Source: Natribaculum breve | GTDB lineage: Archaea; Halobacteriota; Halobacteria; Halobacteriales; Natrialbaceae | NCBI RefSeq assembly: GCF_023008585.1 | Contig: NZ_CP095390.1 | Span: forward strand, 3,162,001 to 3,226,000 | Direction of reading: 5' to 3' | DNA length: 64,000 nucleotides | Shown: positions 42,902 through 51,952 of the stretch, one piece after another | Layout of the letters: every line of letters begins with the position of its first letter | Position numbering within the stretch: position 1 is the stretch's first letter | Translations under genes and position numbers: made by a program | Notes under the pieces: generated by a model | The model's database searches: none | What the model saw: the letters and a program-made list of their open reading frames with translations, nothing else | Told to the model about the DNA's origin: nothing

Positions 42902-43908
42902 CGTACTTCCTGGGTCGCACTCCGGAGTCGCTCGAGTTTCGCCGCCGCCGCGCCGTCGTCGATCGCCTTGCGTGCGCGTTCGACGCCGTCCTCGAGCGAC
43001 GTCGCCTCGCCGGCGACGTAGATCGCCGCCCCGGCGTTCGCGAGGATCACCTCGCGTTTCGCACCGTCGACGTCGCCCTCGACGATCCCGCGGAGGTCGG
43101 CGGCGTTTTCGGCCGGCGACCCCCCCGAGATGTCTCCGATCGCGCGCCGCTCGAGGCCGAGGTCGGTCGGCGCGACGGTGTACTCCTCGACGTCGTCGCC
43201 GTCGACTTCCGCCACCCGCGTCTCCCCGTGGATGGCGATCTCGTCGGTGCCCGACCCGTGGGCGACCAGCGCGCGGTCGACGTCCATCCGCGCGAGCGCC
43301 TGGGCGAGGACGGGAACGAGGTCGGGATCGTAGACGCCGACGACCTGTGCGTCCGCACCCGCAGGGTTGGTCAGCGGCCCGAGGACGTTGAACACCGTCC
43401 GCATCCCGAGTTCTTTGCGCGGGCCGATGACCGCCTTCATCGCGGGGTGGAAGACGGGCGCGAGCATGAACCCGATCCCGTCGTCCTCGATGGCCGCCTC
43501 GACCGCCGGCGGTTCGGCCTCGACCCCGACGCCGAGTTCCTCCAGGACGTCCGCGCTCCCCGACGAGGAGGAGACCGAGTAGTTGCCGTGTTTCGCGACC
43601 GGCACGCCCGCGCCGGAGGCTACGATCGCACTCGTCGTCGAGACGTTGATCGTGTCGTAGTCGTCGCCACCCGTTCCGCAGGTGTCGACCAGCGGTTCGC
43701 GTGCGGGTTCGATCGTCCGCGCGGCCGCGCGCATCCCCTCCGCGAAGCCGGCGATCTCGGCTTCCGTCTCTCCTTTCGCGCGCAGCGCCGCGAGCAACGC
43801 GCCGATCTGTGCCTCCGTCGCGTCTTCGAACACCGCACTCGAGGCCGCTCGAGCCTCTGTCTGTGTCAGATCCTGTCCCTCCGTGACGTGTTCCACGTAT
43901 TCCTGCAT
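42898..43908 (-). CDS. trpD: Anthranilate phosphoribosyltransferase
   Basis: A 336-residue enzyme. The N-terminal helical domain is followed by DTCGTGGDDYDTINVST, the PRPP-binding loop, and VPVAKHGNYSVSSSSGSADV. It joins anthranilate to PRPP. It is the first gene of the trpDFEG operon, a gene order that differs from the classical trpEGDCFBA; trpC, B and A must be elsewhere. Confidence 0.92.
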   Translation of the reverse strand: MQEYVEHVTEGQDLTQTEARAASSAVFEDATEAQIGALLAALRAKGETEAEIAGFAEGMRAAARTIEPAREPLVDTCGTGGDDYDTINVSTTSAIVASGAGVPVAKHGNYSVSSSSGSADVLEELGVGVEAEPPAVEAAIEDDGIGFMLAPVFHPAMKAVIGPRKELGMRTVFNVLGPLTNPAGADAQVVGVYDPDLVPVLAQALARMDVDRALVAHGSGTDEIAIHGETRVAEVDGDDVEEYTVAPTDLGLERRAIGDISGGSPAENAADLRGIVEGDVDGAKREVILANAGAAIYVAGEATSLEDGVERARKAIDDGAAAAKLERLRSATQEVR

Positions 43909-43920
43909 AGGGTAACACCA

Positions 43921-43967
43921 ATGTACGCTATTGTCTTGTAATGCTCAAATCCGTACATCCACTTAAA
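43921..43967 (-). promoter_or_regulatory. trp operon promoter with inverted repeat
   Basis: A TATA-like TTTAAGT on the minus strand (43,961-43,967) lies about 53-59 bases upstream of trpD. A perfect 7-bp inverted repeat ATGTACG (43,921-43,927) and CGTACAT (43,952-43,958) brackets the expected start site near 43,937. Such a palindrome is a plausible operator for tryptophan-responsive control; no regulator gene is next to it. Confidence 0.45.
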
Positions 43968-44099
43968 CGTACCGGCGCTGCCCGTGGTGACAACCCGCGC
44001 ACGTCGTCCGATTCGAAACCTTCAATTACGACGGCGAGCAACGAACGAGTGCAGACGAAAAACGTGGCGCGACGCGCCGCGGAACGAACGCAGCCAGAC

Positions 44100-44174
44100 G
44101 GGTTGGTGGTCTAGTCTGGTTATGACACCTCCTTGACATGGAGGAGGCCGGCAGTTCAAATCTGCCCCAACCCA
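44100..44174 (+). tRNA. tRNA-Val (GAC)
   Basis: The acceptor stem GGGTTGG/CCAACCC, the anticodon stem CCTCC/GGAGG with loop TTGACAT and the T-arm with GTTCAAAT all pair. The anticodon GAC reads Val. The gene has 75 bases including discriminator A and is followed directly by a T-run and a long hairpin. Confidence 0.93.
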
Positions 44175-44311
44175 TTTTTGACGACGCAACGACGACGAGC
44201 GCAGCGAGGCGTCCGCGTCGTCAAAAATTGTTACGGCAATTTGAACGAGACCGAGGTTCTGCGAGCGAAGCGAGCAGGTTCTCGGGCGTGGTTCAAATCT
44301 GCCCCAACCCA
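44154..44311 (+). repeat. Duplicated 3' end of tRNA-Val (attachment-site scar)
   Basis: The last 21 bases of the tRNA (44,154-44,174) recur exactly at 44,291-44,311 in the same orientation, 116 bases beyond. Such duplicated tRNA ends flank elements that integrate at tRNA genes. The intervening 116 bases hold no gene, so this looks like a scar after loss of an element, or an unused tandem attachment site. Confidence 0.6.
44175..44227 (+). terminator. Hairpin with T-tract after tRNA-Val
   Basis: TTTTTGACGACGC (44,175-44,187) and its exact reverse complement (44,215-44,227) form a 13-bp stem with a 27-base loop, starting on the T-run that ends the tRNA. It may act as a terminator or be part of the integration remnant. 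The rest of the 348-base gap to 44,522 shows no gene. Confidence 0.45.
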
Positions 44312-44522
44312 CTACTTCTGTCGCGAGCCAATCCGCGAGCGACACGTGCGGATCGTTTCGACGACACGACGACGAGCGAAGGACGCTCGAGCGAGTCGCC
44401 GGTCACGAGCGGACGATCCCCAGGAGCGTTCGAAATCCGTGCGCTCGTACGGACTACTGTACGTCATTCCCGGTGCAACCGCAGAGCAGTCACGGTTCGG
44501 GAAATCGGTCCAGCAGGCCGTA

Positions 44523-44951
44523 TCACACCGTGAACACTGGTCGTTCGGTCGTCCGAAGCACCCGATCGGCGACGCTGCCGATGTGGGGCGTCTCCGACTG
44601 CCCCTCGCCGTGTTTGCCCATCACGACGAGGTCGGCGTCGATCGTCTCAGCCAGGCCGACGATCTCCTCGTGTGGCGTTCCGCGCCTGCAGTGGACGGCG
44701 GCGGTCAGGCCGCGGTCTCGAGCGCGGTCTGCGAGCTCCTCGAGCCGTTCGATGGCCTGGTCTTCGACCTCCTCGAGTGCGAGTTCGTAACTCGAGATCG
44801 CGGGCGTGTCACCGTAGCGCGTCCTGTCGAGGACGTAGACGAAGTGGACGTCGGCGGCGTTGTTGGCCGCGAGTTCGAGGCCGTGGTCGACGCCCCGTTC
44901 GGCTGGGGGGCTCCAGTCCGTCGGCACGAGTACGACGTCGTACTGTGTCAT
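44523..44951 (-). CDS. Universal stress protein (UspA family)
   Basis: A 142-residue protein starting MTQYDVVLVPTDWSPPAERG. The nucleotide-binding tail VVMGKHGEGQSETPHIGSVA matches G-x2-G-x9-GS-like patterns of ATP-binding UspA proteins, so it probably binds ATP. Usp proteins are dimeric stress factors in the cytoplasm; haloarchaea have dozens. It is transcribed alone. Confidence 0.85.
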   Translation of the reverse strand: MTQYDVVLVPTDWSPPAERGVDHGLELAANNAADVHFVYVLDRTRYGDTPAISSYELALEEVEDQAIERLEELADRARDRGLTAAVHCRRGTPHEEIVGLAETIDADLVVMGKHGEGQSETPHIGSVADRVLRTTERPVFTV

Positions 44952-45050
44952 GCGGCCTGTCCTACGTTCGCAACCCTCGAGAAATGGTTAGCCGATTATC
45001 AGCTACTGGGAACGAACGGCGAACCCGTCTCCGCGGGTCCGACAGCCACC

Positions 45051-45716
45051 TCACGAGAAGAAGCGTCGAATCCGGCCGAGTAATCCACCGCTGCCGCCGC
45101 CGTCTTCGTCCTCGTCTTCATTCCCGTCTTCGTCGACGCTATCGTCTCCGGTCGCCGGATTGCCCTCGTTCGTTTCTGGCCCCGCGTCCTCGAGCGTGCC
45201 GGCGAGTGGGCCGTCGGTCTCGTCGCCGTCTGCGAGGTCGTCGAGCGAGAGATCGATCTCGCCGACGTCGGGCGTCGGCTCGCGACCCTCGCCGGCTTCG
45301 GCTGCACGGACGTCCGACCCGGTGACGGTCCCGCTCTCGACGCGAGCGGCGAGTCCGTCGTCGGTCGTCGGTTCGGTCTCGTCGTCGCTCGAGTCCACGT
45401 CGTCGGCGTCGTCATCGACTCGAGCGTCGGCGTCCCCTGCTGGGTCGTCGCGCGTCGCCTCCGCCTCGTCGTCCGCCTCGTCGTCCGCCTCGTCGTCCGT
45501 CGAGTCGCTATCGGCTTCTGTTTCCTGATCGTCGCTGGCAGGTGGCCCCTGCGACCGCGTCGAGTCGAGCGACTCGAGGATGTCGTCGACGCTCTGGTCC
45601 GAGACGACGCGGCGCGGTCCGCCGCCGGGGGCGTCGACGCCGCCCGCGTCGTCGGCCGCCGACTCGCTTTCGCTCTCGTGGATCTCCTCCGTCGCGTCCG
45701 ATCGCTCGTCGCTCAT
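45051..45716 (-). CDS. Acidic low-complexity protein
   Basis: A 221-residue protein dominated by Asp, Glu and Ser, with short blocks such as SDQSVDDILESLDS. The C-terminus GGGSGGLLGRIRRFFS is an amphipathic basic helix that could touch a membrane. Its ATG overlaps the stop of the YihY-like gene (ATGA), so the two are cotranscribed. Similar acidic proteins are common in haloarchaea; function unknown. Confidence 0.65.
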   Translation of the reverse strand: MSDERSDATEEIHESESESAADDAGGVDAPGGGPRRVVSDQSVDDILESLDSTRSQGPPASDDQETEADSDSTDDEADDEADDEAEATRDDPAGDADARVDDDADDVDSSDDETEPTTDDGLAARVESGTVTGSDVRAAEAGEGREPTPDVGEIDLSLDDLADGDETDGPLAGTLEDAGPETNEGNPATGDDSVDEDGNEDEDEDGGGSGGLLGRIRRFFS

Positions 45717-46561
45717 TGGTCAGGCCTGTCAGCCGAGTCGTTATAACGTTTCTCGGTTCGATCCGACCGAGGCGACTCCGGTGCGGCGACGTCCGGTCTC
45801 GAGACGACGACGTTGACGACGGCACCGACGAGGATCAGGACGCCCGCGAAGTAGAGCCACGTTACGAAGAGCAAGACGGCCCCGACCGCGCCGTAGGCCG
45901 CGTAGCGGGCCGCGTTCGCGGCGTAGACCTGGAATCCGACCTGGAGGATCGTCCATCCGACGGCGGCGAAGGCCGCACCCGGTACGACCTCGGCGAGGCG
46001 AACGCTGACCGGGGGGAGGACGTAGTAGATCGGGAGAAACGCGAGAAAGAGACCGAGAACCAGCGCGAGCCAGCCGAGGGTGCCGACGAAGGGCACCTCC
46101 CTGGCGACGATGCCGAGTATCACGCCGACGACGACCATCAACGCGAGCGCCCCGCCGATGGCGACGACGACCACGAGACCGTCGCGCACCTCCTCGAGGA
46201 ACGAAACCTCGCCGGCGGTTCCGTACACCTCGTCGAACGCCTTGCTCAGTCCGCGAAAGACCTTCAGCGCACCCCAGGTGGCGACGAGGAGGGCGACGAG
46301 TGACGCCTCCACGCGTCCGGATTCGGTCGTCAGCGCGTCGGTGACGAGTTCGTCGCCGGCCGCCGGCAGGAGGTCGCCCGCGGCCGTGACCAGGCGCTCG
46401 GCGAGCGCTTCGCCGCCGAGCAGCGACCCGAGGACGAGCGCGAGCAAGATCAGTGGGATCAGCGAGACGAACGCGTAGTAGGCGAATCCGGCGGCGAGAA
46501 AGGTCACGTCGCGGTCGCTTGCCGTTCGATAGATCGACGTGAGCGTCTGCCGGAGCTCCAT
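45713..46561 (-). CDS. YihY/UPF0761 family membrane protein
   Basis: A 282-residue protein with about six transmembrane helices. The N-terminus FLAAGFAYYAFVSLIPLILL and the central WGALKVFRGLSKAFDEVYG are hallmarks of the YihY/BrkB family, once misnamed RNase BN. Its role is not known. It is coupled to the acidic protein downstream. Confidence 0.85.
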   Translation of the reverse strand: MELRQTLTSIYRTASDRDVTFLAAGFAYYAFVSLIPLILLALVLGSLLGGEALAERLVTAAGDLLPAAGDELVTDALTTESGRVEASLVALLVATWGALKVFRGLSKAFDEVYGTAGEVSFLEEVRDGLVVVVAIGGALALMVVVGVILGIVAREVPFVGTLGWLALVLGLFLAFLPIYYVLPPVSVRLAEVVPGAAFAAVGWTILQVGFQVYAANAARYAAYGAVGAVLLFVTWLYFAGVLILVGAVVNVVVSRPDVAAPESPRSDRTEKRYNDSADRPDQ

Positions 46562-46666
46562 ACGTCACCTACGACCTCGCGCGCAAAGAGCGTTCGAGGC
46601 GCTGTCGTATCCGCCCGTCGACCACGTCGATTCGACCGTATCCACCGTCGGCGTCCCGACCATCGG

Positions 46667-47416
46667 TCATCCAAACGGCGACGACGACGTTTCACAGAAG
46701 TTGTGCGTCGCGAACACCTGTCCGTCGTCGGCCAGATAGACGCCGACGCCGCCGCGGTCCCACGACTCCTCGAGGATCGCCCGCCGGTGCGGTGGCGAGT
46801 TCATCCACTGTTCGACGAGTCCCTCGGCGAGCGCCTCGGGGGTCTCGTACTTGGTGGTGCTCCCGTCGGGATGTCTGACCTTGCGATCGACCCACGTCAT
46901 CGCGATGTTCTCGCCGTAGCTACGACAGTAGCCGCCGACGTCGTTGAACCGGTCCATCGGATTCTCGCCGTCGGGATTCGTGTGGTTGAAATACGATCGG
47001 TCGGCCATGTCGACGCTGTGTGCTCGCGAGACCGACGCGACGGTGCCGTCCCACTCGATCGGCTCGAGTCCGTGTTCGGCCCGGCGTTCGTTGACCTTCT
47101 GGTGGACGAAGTCCTCGACGACGTTCGACGTGATCGTACCGGCCGTCGCGTCGTACGTCGTCCTGTTCGGATCGTCCGGATCGACCAGTTCGGGGTTGCG
47201 GTCGCCGGCCGGCGGCGGCTCTTCGAACACGACCGGAGACGTCCGCTCCTCGAGTTCGTCGACGACGTACGGGGCGGCGACGACGGCCCCGAGCGCGAGT
47301 GCCGTAACGAGGACGGCGGCAACGAGGGCGCGGAAGACGCCGAGGATCGCGCGGTCCGGACCGCGGGCGTCGCTCGCGGACGGTCGGTGGCGGCCGGCAC
47401 GACGAGGACCTGCCAT
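46667..47416 (-). CDS. Secreted or membrane-anchored CAP-domain protein
   Basis: A 249-residue protein with one N-terminal transmembrane segment (FRALVAAVLVTALALGAVVA) and a CAP/SCP domain from about residue 95. It shows HSVDMADRSYFNHTNPDGEN, GENIAMTWV and WMNSPPHRRAIL with the usual His and Glu residues. CAP proteins act outside the cell; archaeal functions are unknown. It could be anchored by its N-terminal helix. Confidence 0.8.
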   Translation of the reverse strand: MAGPRRAGRHRPSASDARGPDRAILGVFRALVAAVLVTALALGAVVAAPYVVDELEERTSPVVFEEPPPAGDRNPELVDPDDPNRTTYDATAGTITSNVVEDFVHQKVNERRAEHGLEPIEWDGTVASVSRAHSVDMADRSYFNHTNPDGENPMDRFNDVGGYCRSYGENIAMTWVDRKVRHPDGSTTKYETPEALAEGLVEQWMNSPPHRRAILEESWDRGGVGVYLADDGQVFATHNFCETSSSPFG

Positions 47417-47446
47417 TCACCGATACGTTCGGTCTCACCGAATAAG

Positions 47447-47779
47447 TTACTCCCGTTCGGTCGCACTCGATGAGAGCGCCCGATCCCCGAAAATGTTCTC
47501 GTGAAAGCCGACGACGAGCCCCGGGACGACGGCCATGAAGAGGTGCTCCTCGAGCGGGATGCCTGCGACCTCGATCCCCGTCCGGAGGTCGATCGAGAAG
47601 ACGCCGACCTCGAGGGTGTAGCGGTCCCACAGGTAGGCGACGGGGTACAGCGCGAGGATCGTGACGGCGGCCCGCCGCACGGCGTCGGCGCGTCGCAACA
47701 GTGCGAGGGCGATCGCTCCCCAGAACAGTTCCGTCGCGAGGTAGGTGTACCGTCCGAACACGTCGATGTCGGGAACCAT
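47447..47779 (-). CDS. Lycopene cyclase domain protein
   Basis: A 110-residue membrane protein from the ATG at 47,779 (MVPDIDVFGRYTYLATELFW). The motif PVAYLWDRYTLEVGVFSI followed by GIEVAGIPLEEHLFMAVVPG is that of the CrtYc/d-type lycopene cyclase domain. Such proteins act in carotenoid or bacterioruberin pathways or are paralogues of unknown role. It is short for a full cyclase (one domain only). Divergent from the CBS gene. Confidence 0.75.
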   Translation of the reverse strand: MVPDIDVFGRYTYLATELFWGAIALALLRRADAVRRAAVTILALYPVAYLWDRYTLEVGVFSIDLRTGIEVAGIPLEEHLFMAVVPGLVVGFHENIFGDRALSSSATERE

Positions 47780-47878
47780 GTGGCCAGTTCGACCTCGCGT
47801 GGGAAAAAACCGATCGACGAGACGGCGAGTGCGGGCGGTACGTTGAATACCGTCGCGGGAGTAGCCCCGGCCAGAACG

Positions 47879-49033
47879 ATGGATATCGCTGACATCGCCA
47901 CCACGGAGTACATCGAAGTCGACGTCGGGACGCGAATGGGGAAGGTCCGTTCGACGTTCGAGAACGGAAATCCCAAGGGCCTCATCGTCACGAACGATGG
48001 CGAGTACGAGGGCGTGCTCAGCGAACGCGAGGTGCTGCAGTCCCACGTCGAGGACGACGCCAAGGTGGCGGCGCTCACGAAACCGAGCCGGAACGATCCG
48101 GTTCCCCAACTCGACCGACACGAGGACGTCCGCGACGCCGCGCGCAAACTCGTCGAGGGGAACGCTCGAGTCGCGCCCGTCTTCGAGAACGACCAGCTCT
48201 GGGGGGTCGTAAGCGGCGACGGCATCCTCGAGGCCGTCCTCGAGAACCTGGACGCGATCTCCGTCGCCGACGTCTACACCGACGACCCCGTCACGCTCGA
48301 GGAGGACGACGGCATCGGGAAGGCGATCAACTACCTGCGCGAACACGGCATCTCCCGGCTGCCGGTGGTAAACGAGAACGGCTACCTCACCGGCGTCGTC
48401 ACGACCCACGACATCGCGGACTTCGTCATCCGGGAGAACGACTCGACCACGACCGGCGACCGCGTCGGCGACACCCAGCGGATGCTCGACGTGCCCGTCT
48501 ACGACATCATGAACAGCCCGGTCGAGACCACCTCGGTCGAGGCGACCGCCCGCGAGGCCGTCGAGCAGATGCTCGAGCACGACTACGGCGGGCTGATCGT
48601 CACGGGCGACGACGACCGCACCGTCGACGGCGTCGTCACCAAGACCGACGTCCTGCGTGCGCTCACCTACACGGAGCGAGAGCACATGGACGTCCAGATC
48701 ACGAACGTCTCGCTGCTCGATACGATCTCCCGGGAATCGATCGTCCAGAGCATCGAGGACGTCTCGGACAAGTACGCCGAGATGCAGGTGTTCCACGCCC
48801 ACGTCCGCTTCCACGAACACAAGGAGAAACTGCGCGGGACGCCGCTGATCGCGTGTCAGATCCGCCTGCGAACCAGCAAGGGTCAGGTCGCCGGCTCCGG
48901 TGAGGGCTACGGCGCCGAGAACGCCTTCCGGGTCGCCCTCGACAAACTCGAGCGCAACGTCCTCGAACTCAAGGGGGTCCAGAGCGACGAGGAGTACCGC
49001 GGACAGCTCCTTCGGAAGCTAAACGAGCTGTAG
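47879..49033 (+). CDS. Four-CBS protein fused to a ribosome-hibernation-like domain
   Basis: A 384-residue protein from the ATG at 47,879. Four CBS domains fill residues 1-265 (examples HGISRLPVVNENGYLTGVV and GGLIVTGDDDRTVDGVVT). The C-terminal 115 residues (LIACQIRLRTSKGQVAGSGE, then AFRVALDKLERNVLELKG) resemble the HPF/RaiA ribosome-hibernation fold. CBS domains sense adenine nucleotides, so the protein may couple energy state to ribosome silencing. The hibernation role is inference from the fold-like pattern. Confidence 0.75.
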   Translation: MDIADIATTEYIEVDVGTRMGKVRSTFENGNPKGLIVTNDGEYEGVLSEREVLQSHVEDDAKVAALTKPSRNDPVPQLDRHEDVRDAARKLVEGNARVAPVFENDQLWGVVSGDGILEAVLENLDAISVADVYTDDPVTLEEDDGIGKAINYLREHGISRLPVVNENGYLTGVVTTHDIADFVIRENDSTTTGDRVGDTQRMLDVPVYDIMNSPVETTSVEATAREAVEQMLEHDYGGLIVTGDDDRTVDGVVTKTDVLRALTYTEREHMDVQITNVSLLDTISRESIVQSIEDVSDKYAEMQVFHAHVRFHEHKEKLRGTPLIACQIRLRTSKGQVAGSGEGYGAENAFRVALDKLERNVLELKGVQSDEEYRGQLLRKLNEL

Positions 49034-49042
49034 CCGGCGACG

Positions 49043-50590
49043 CTACCGGTCGGCGGGAGCGGTCTCGACGCCGGCACACTCGTGTTCGTGCAGCTCGACG
49101 TCGTAGATCGGTTCGGTCTCGTTGTACGGTTCCGACGGCTGTCGCACGTAGTAGAGCGTCAGGTTCTCGACGTCTGTCTCGTGCTGGCGGTTCCAGCGGT
49201 CACAGAGATAGTCGCCGAAGTACTCCCGGTGGTTCTCGTTGTCGGTCGACCACACGTTCGAGAGGTACTTTCGCCAGCGGGCCGTCGGATAGGTCTTCTC
49301 GACGCTCGGTGGGCGGTCCCAGTCGACCTGCGATCCGTGGAAGGCGTCGACTTCGGATCCGTTTTCCAGCCGCGCCGGAACGACGTACCAGCCGTCCGTC
49401 TGCAGCGGCTCGGGCGCGAACATCCGCCAGTGTTGATCCATCTTGGTGGCGTCGAGAGCCGTCTCCCCGTGATCCGGAACCTGGGTGTAGCCAAGCGACT
49501 GGGCACTCGAGAGGACGACGAGCACGAGGAAGACGTAGGGGAGGATCGTCGAAAACAGGACGCGCCCGCGAGCGAGATGCAAAGCGCGAGTCGGTGCGGA
49601 GACGTCCGGAACGACGTCCTCGAGTCGCTCGAGTCGCTCAAGTCGGCGTCGGAGGTCGTCGGTGAGACCGAGCCGTGACGCCAACGTCGAGAGGGCGTCC
49701 CAGACGACGGGCGGGTAGAACGGGACGAATCCGGCGACGACCACGAGCGGGAACAGGTCGATCCGGAGCGTGAGGAGCATTCCGAGGTGCATCCCGACGA
49801 AAAGCGAGGCGAGCACCGCACGACGGACGCCGGTCAGCAAGACGAGCAGCGGCGAGAGAAGCAACAGAGAGATCCACAGGTGCGTGAACAGTTCGAGCAG
49901 CGCGTGGGACTCCTCGAGGTAGTTTCCGAGCAGGAACGTGAACTGATCGAGGCTGAAGACGTAGACGACCGCCTCGCCGTTTAGCCACATCTCTCCGCTG
50001 GTCTTGTGCACGGCGTTTGTCACGTACATGAGGACCATCTGGAGCAACACCGCCATCGTCGCCACGCTGGCGACGGTCGATCGCTCTCGAGTGAGACGAC
50101 GAGCGTCGATCGCCCACCGCTCGCCAAGCGGCAGGAAGATCGCCCAGAACAGGAGCACGCGCAACAGGACGTCGCCACCGTTGATGACCATCGGGTTACG
50201 GACGTGAAGCGAGACGAGCAACAGCCACGAGACGAGCGTCGCGACCCTCGTTCGGTAGCCGACGACCATGGCGAGAGCGAACGCGCCCGCGACGAGAAAG
50301 AGCAGCACCTGCACCCACGCCTCGCCGGAGACGGCGTGAAGCGAGTAGACGTCCGAGTAATCGGCGAACAGCGCAGATCGCGGCAAGACGCCGGCGTCGG
50401 TGTAGAACGCGGTGAGGTTCCGTGCTCGCCTCGCGAGGTCGGCGAGCAACAGCGTCCCGAGGGCGATCCTGAACGCCGCGAGCGCGCGCAGATCGACCTC
50501 GACCCGTCGAGCGAGTCCGTCCGAGAGCGTCCCGAGTCCGTCTCCGAGCAGGTTTCGCGCGTGCGAGAAACATATAATACGTCGATCCAT
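49043..50590 (-). CDS. HTTM-domain membrane protein
   Basis: A 515-residue protein from the ATG at 50,590 with many transmembrane helices. The N-terminal AAFRIALGTLLLADLARRARN and YSLHAVSG, the central FLPLGERWAID and FVPFYPPVVWD are typical of HTTM (horizontally transferred transmembrane) proteins related to vitamin K-dependent gamma-carboxylase. The C-terminal 150 residues are soluble (WRMFAPEPLQTDGWYVV). The DCC-family gene lies divergently next to it, a recurrent association. The substrate is unknown. Confidence 0.8.
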   Translation of the reverse strand: MDRRIICFSHARNLLGDGLGTLSDGLARRVEVDLRALAAFRIALGTLLLADLARRARNLTAFYTDAGVLPRSALFADYSDVYSLHAVSGEAWVQVLLFLVAGAFALAMVVGYRTRVATLVSWLLLVSLHVRNPMVINGGDVLLRVLLFWAIFLPLGERWAIDARRLTRERSTVASVATMAVLLQMVLMYVTNAVHKTSGEMWLNGEAVVYVFSLDQFTFLLGNYLEESHALLELFTHLWISLLLLSPLLVLLTGVRRAVLASLFVGMHLGMLLTLRIDLFPLVVVAGFVPFYPPVVWDALSTLASRLGLTDDLRRRLERLERLEDVVPDVSAPTRALHLARGRVLFSTILPYVFLVLVVLSSAQSLGYTQVPDHGETALDATKMDQHWRMFAPEPLQTDGWYVVPARLENGSEVDAFHGSQVDWDRPPSVEKTYPTARWRKYLSNVWSTDNENHREYFGDYLCDRWNRQHETDVENLTLYYVRQPSEPYNETEPIYDVELHEHECAGVETAPADR

Positions 50591-50741
50591 CGTTGGTCTG
50601 GAGGGGCTCCGTCCGCAGCCGTTAGCGTCAAAAATGTATACTCTTTCTGTAGACTGAAACGCACGTTTTACCTTGATCGGCTGGCCGACGCTCCCCCGAC
50701 CGGAACGCTCAACTGCGGACCGTCCGAACGTCTGATACTCG

Positions 50742-51158
50742 ATGAGCGCGGAGATCACCGAGGACGGTCCGATCGTCCTCTTCGACGGCGTTTGCAACCT
50801 CTGTCAGGGCGTCGTACAGTTCATCGTGCCGCGGGATCCGGACGGAATCTTTCGTTTCGCCTCCCTGCAGTCCGACGTCGGCCAGCAACTGCTCGAGCGG
50901 TGTGGACTCCCGACCGACGAACTCGAGTCGATCGTCCTGATCGAAGGCGAGGACTGCTACGTGAAGTCCGCGGCCGTCGTTCGCATTGCTCGCCGTCTCG
51001 GTGGCGTGTACGCGCTGCTCTCGCCGTTTCGGTTCGTCCCACGCCCGATCCGTGACTGGGCGTACGACTTCGTGGCCGACCACCGATACCAGTGGTTCGG
51101 CAAGAAAGATCGCTGCATGATGCCGACGGGTGACGTTCAGTCGCGATTTCTCGAGTGA
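50742..51158 (+). CDS. DCC family (DUF393) thiol-disulfide oxidoreductase-like protein
   Basis: A 138-residue protein starting MSAEITEDGPIVLFDGVCN. The VLFDGVCNLCQGVVQFIV motif gives the DxxCxxC core of the family. The end RDWAYDFVADHRYQWFGKK is typical. It lies 150 bases from the divergent HTTM gene and probably works with it. The reaction is not established. Confidence 0.85.
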   Translation: MSAEITEDGPIVLFDGVCNLCQGVVQFIVPRDPDGIFRFASLQSDVGQQLLERCGLPTDELESIVLIEGEDCYVKSAAVVRIARRLGGVYALLSPFRFVPRPIRDWAYDFVADHRYQWFGKKDRCMMPTGDVQSRFLE

Positions 51159-51161
51159 CGC

Positions 51162-51863
51162 CTAGACGCCGGCACCGTCGCCGCTCCCGACGAGTCCCGT
51201 CTCCGTGATCTGGAACTGCACCGACTCGCCGGCGGGTTTCGAGCGGTGTTTCTCGAGCGTCGCCCGCCGGTTGCCGCCACGGAACCGTTCGATCCGGACG
51301 ACGGCACCGGTCCAGTGTTCTAGCGTGTTCCCGCCAAGCGGGCGCGTCCGATCCGCGTCCGGGTCGGCGAACACCTGGTTGGTGACGACGACGGCCAGAT
51401 CGTGTTTTCGCGCGAGCGAGAGGAGGTGCGTGATCTGCCGGGTGACCTGCCTGAGGGCGTCGCCCTCGGTCGCGTCGTCGGCCCGCTCGAGGCGGTAGAA
51501 TCCGGTCGCACTGTCGAGGACGATCAGATCCGCCCGCTCGGCGAACTCCTCGGCGTCGCGGACGGCCTCCGCCTGCTCCTCGAAATCGAGTGCGTCCTCG
51601 AGGACGATCCGCGAGGCGACGGTTTCGACGTCGTCGGTCCGCGCCGAGAGCAGTTGCTCGAACCGATCGACCGAGACGCCCTCGGTGTCGATGTAGACGG
51701 CCGTCCCGCCGGCGGCGGCCGCCTCGATCGCGCCGCTGAGGGCGAGATTCGTCTTGCCCGAGGCGGGCGGGCCGTACAGTTGCGTCACGGTGCCGCGTTC
51801 GAACCCGCCGCCGAGCAACTCGTCGACCGGCGGACAGCCGGTCGAAATCGCCTCGTCGTTCAC
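51162..51863 (-). CDS. radB: RadB recombinase paralogue
   Basis: A 233-residue protein if it starts at the GTG at 51,863 (reading VNDEAISTGCPPVDELLGG), as in other haloarchaeal RadB. It is a RecA-fold ATPase lacking the N-terminal domain of RadA. Walker A is GPPASGKTNLAL and Walker B is LIVLDSATGFY. RadB assists RadA in homologous recombination and repair. The C-terminus has the strand VQFQITETGLV. It is convergent with the DCC gene. Confidence 0.9.
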   Translation of the reverse strand: MNDEAISTGCPPVDELLGGGFERGTVTQLYGPPASGKTNLALSGAIEAAAAGGTAVYIDTEGVSVDRFEQLLSARTDDVETVASRIVLEDALDFEEQAEAVRDAEEFAERADLIVLDSATGFYRLERADDATEGDALRQVTRQITHLLSLARKHDLAVVVTNQVFADPDADRTRPLGGNTLEHWTGAVVRIERFRGGNRRATLEKHRSKPAGESVQFQITETGLVGSGDGAGV

Positions 51864-51952
51864 AGTCGACGGTGGGCGACAGGCGGCCAAAAAGGCCCCG
51901 GAACCGGACCCGACGGAACACGCTTATTCACTCCGCGCGCGAAGCCTCGACT

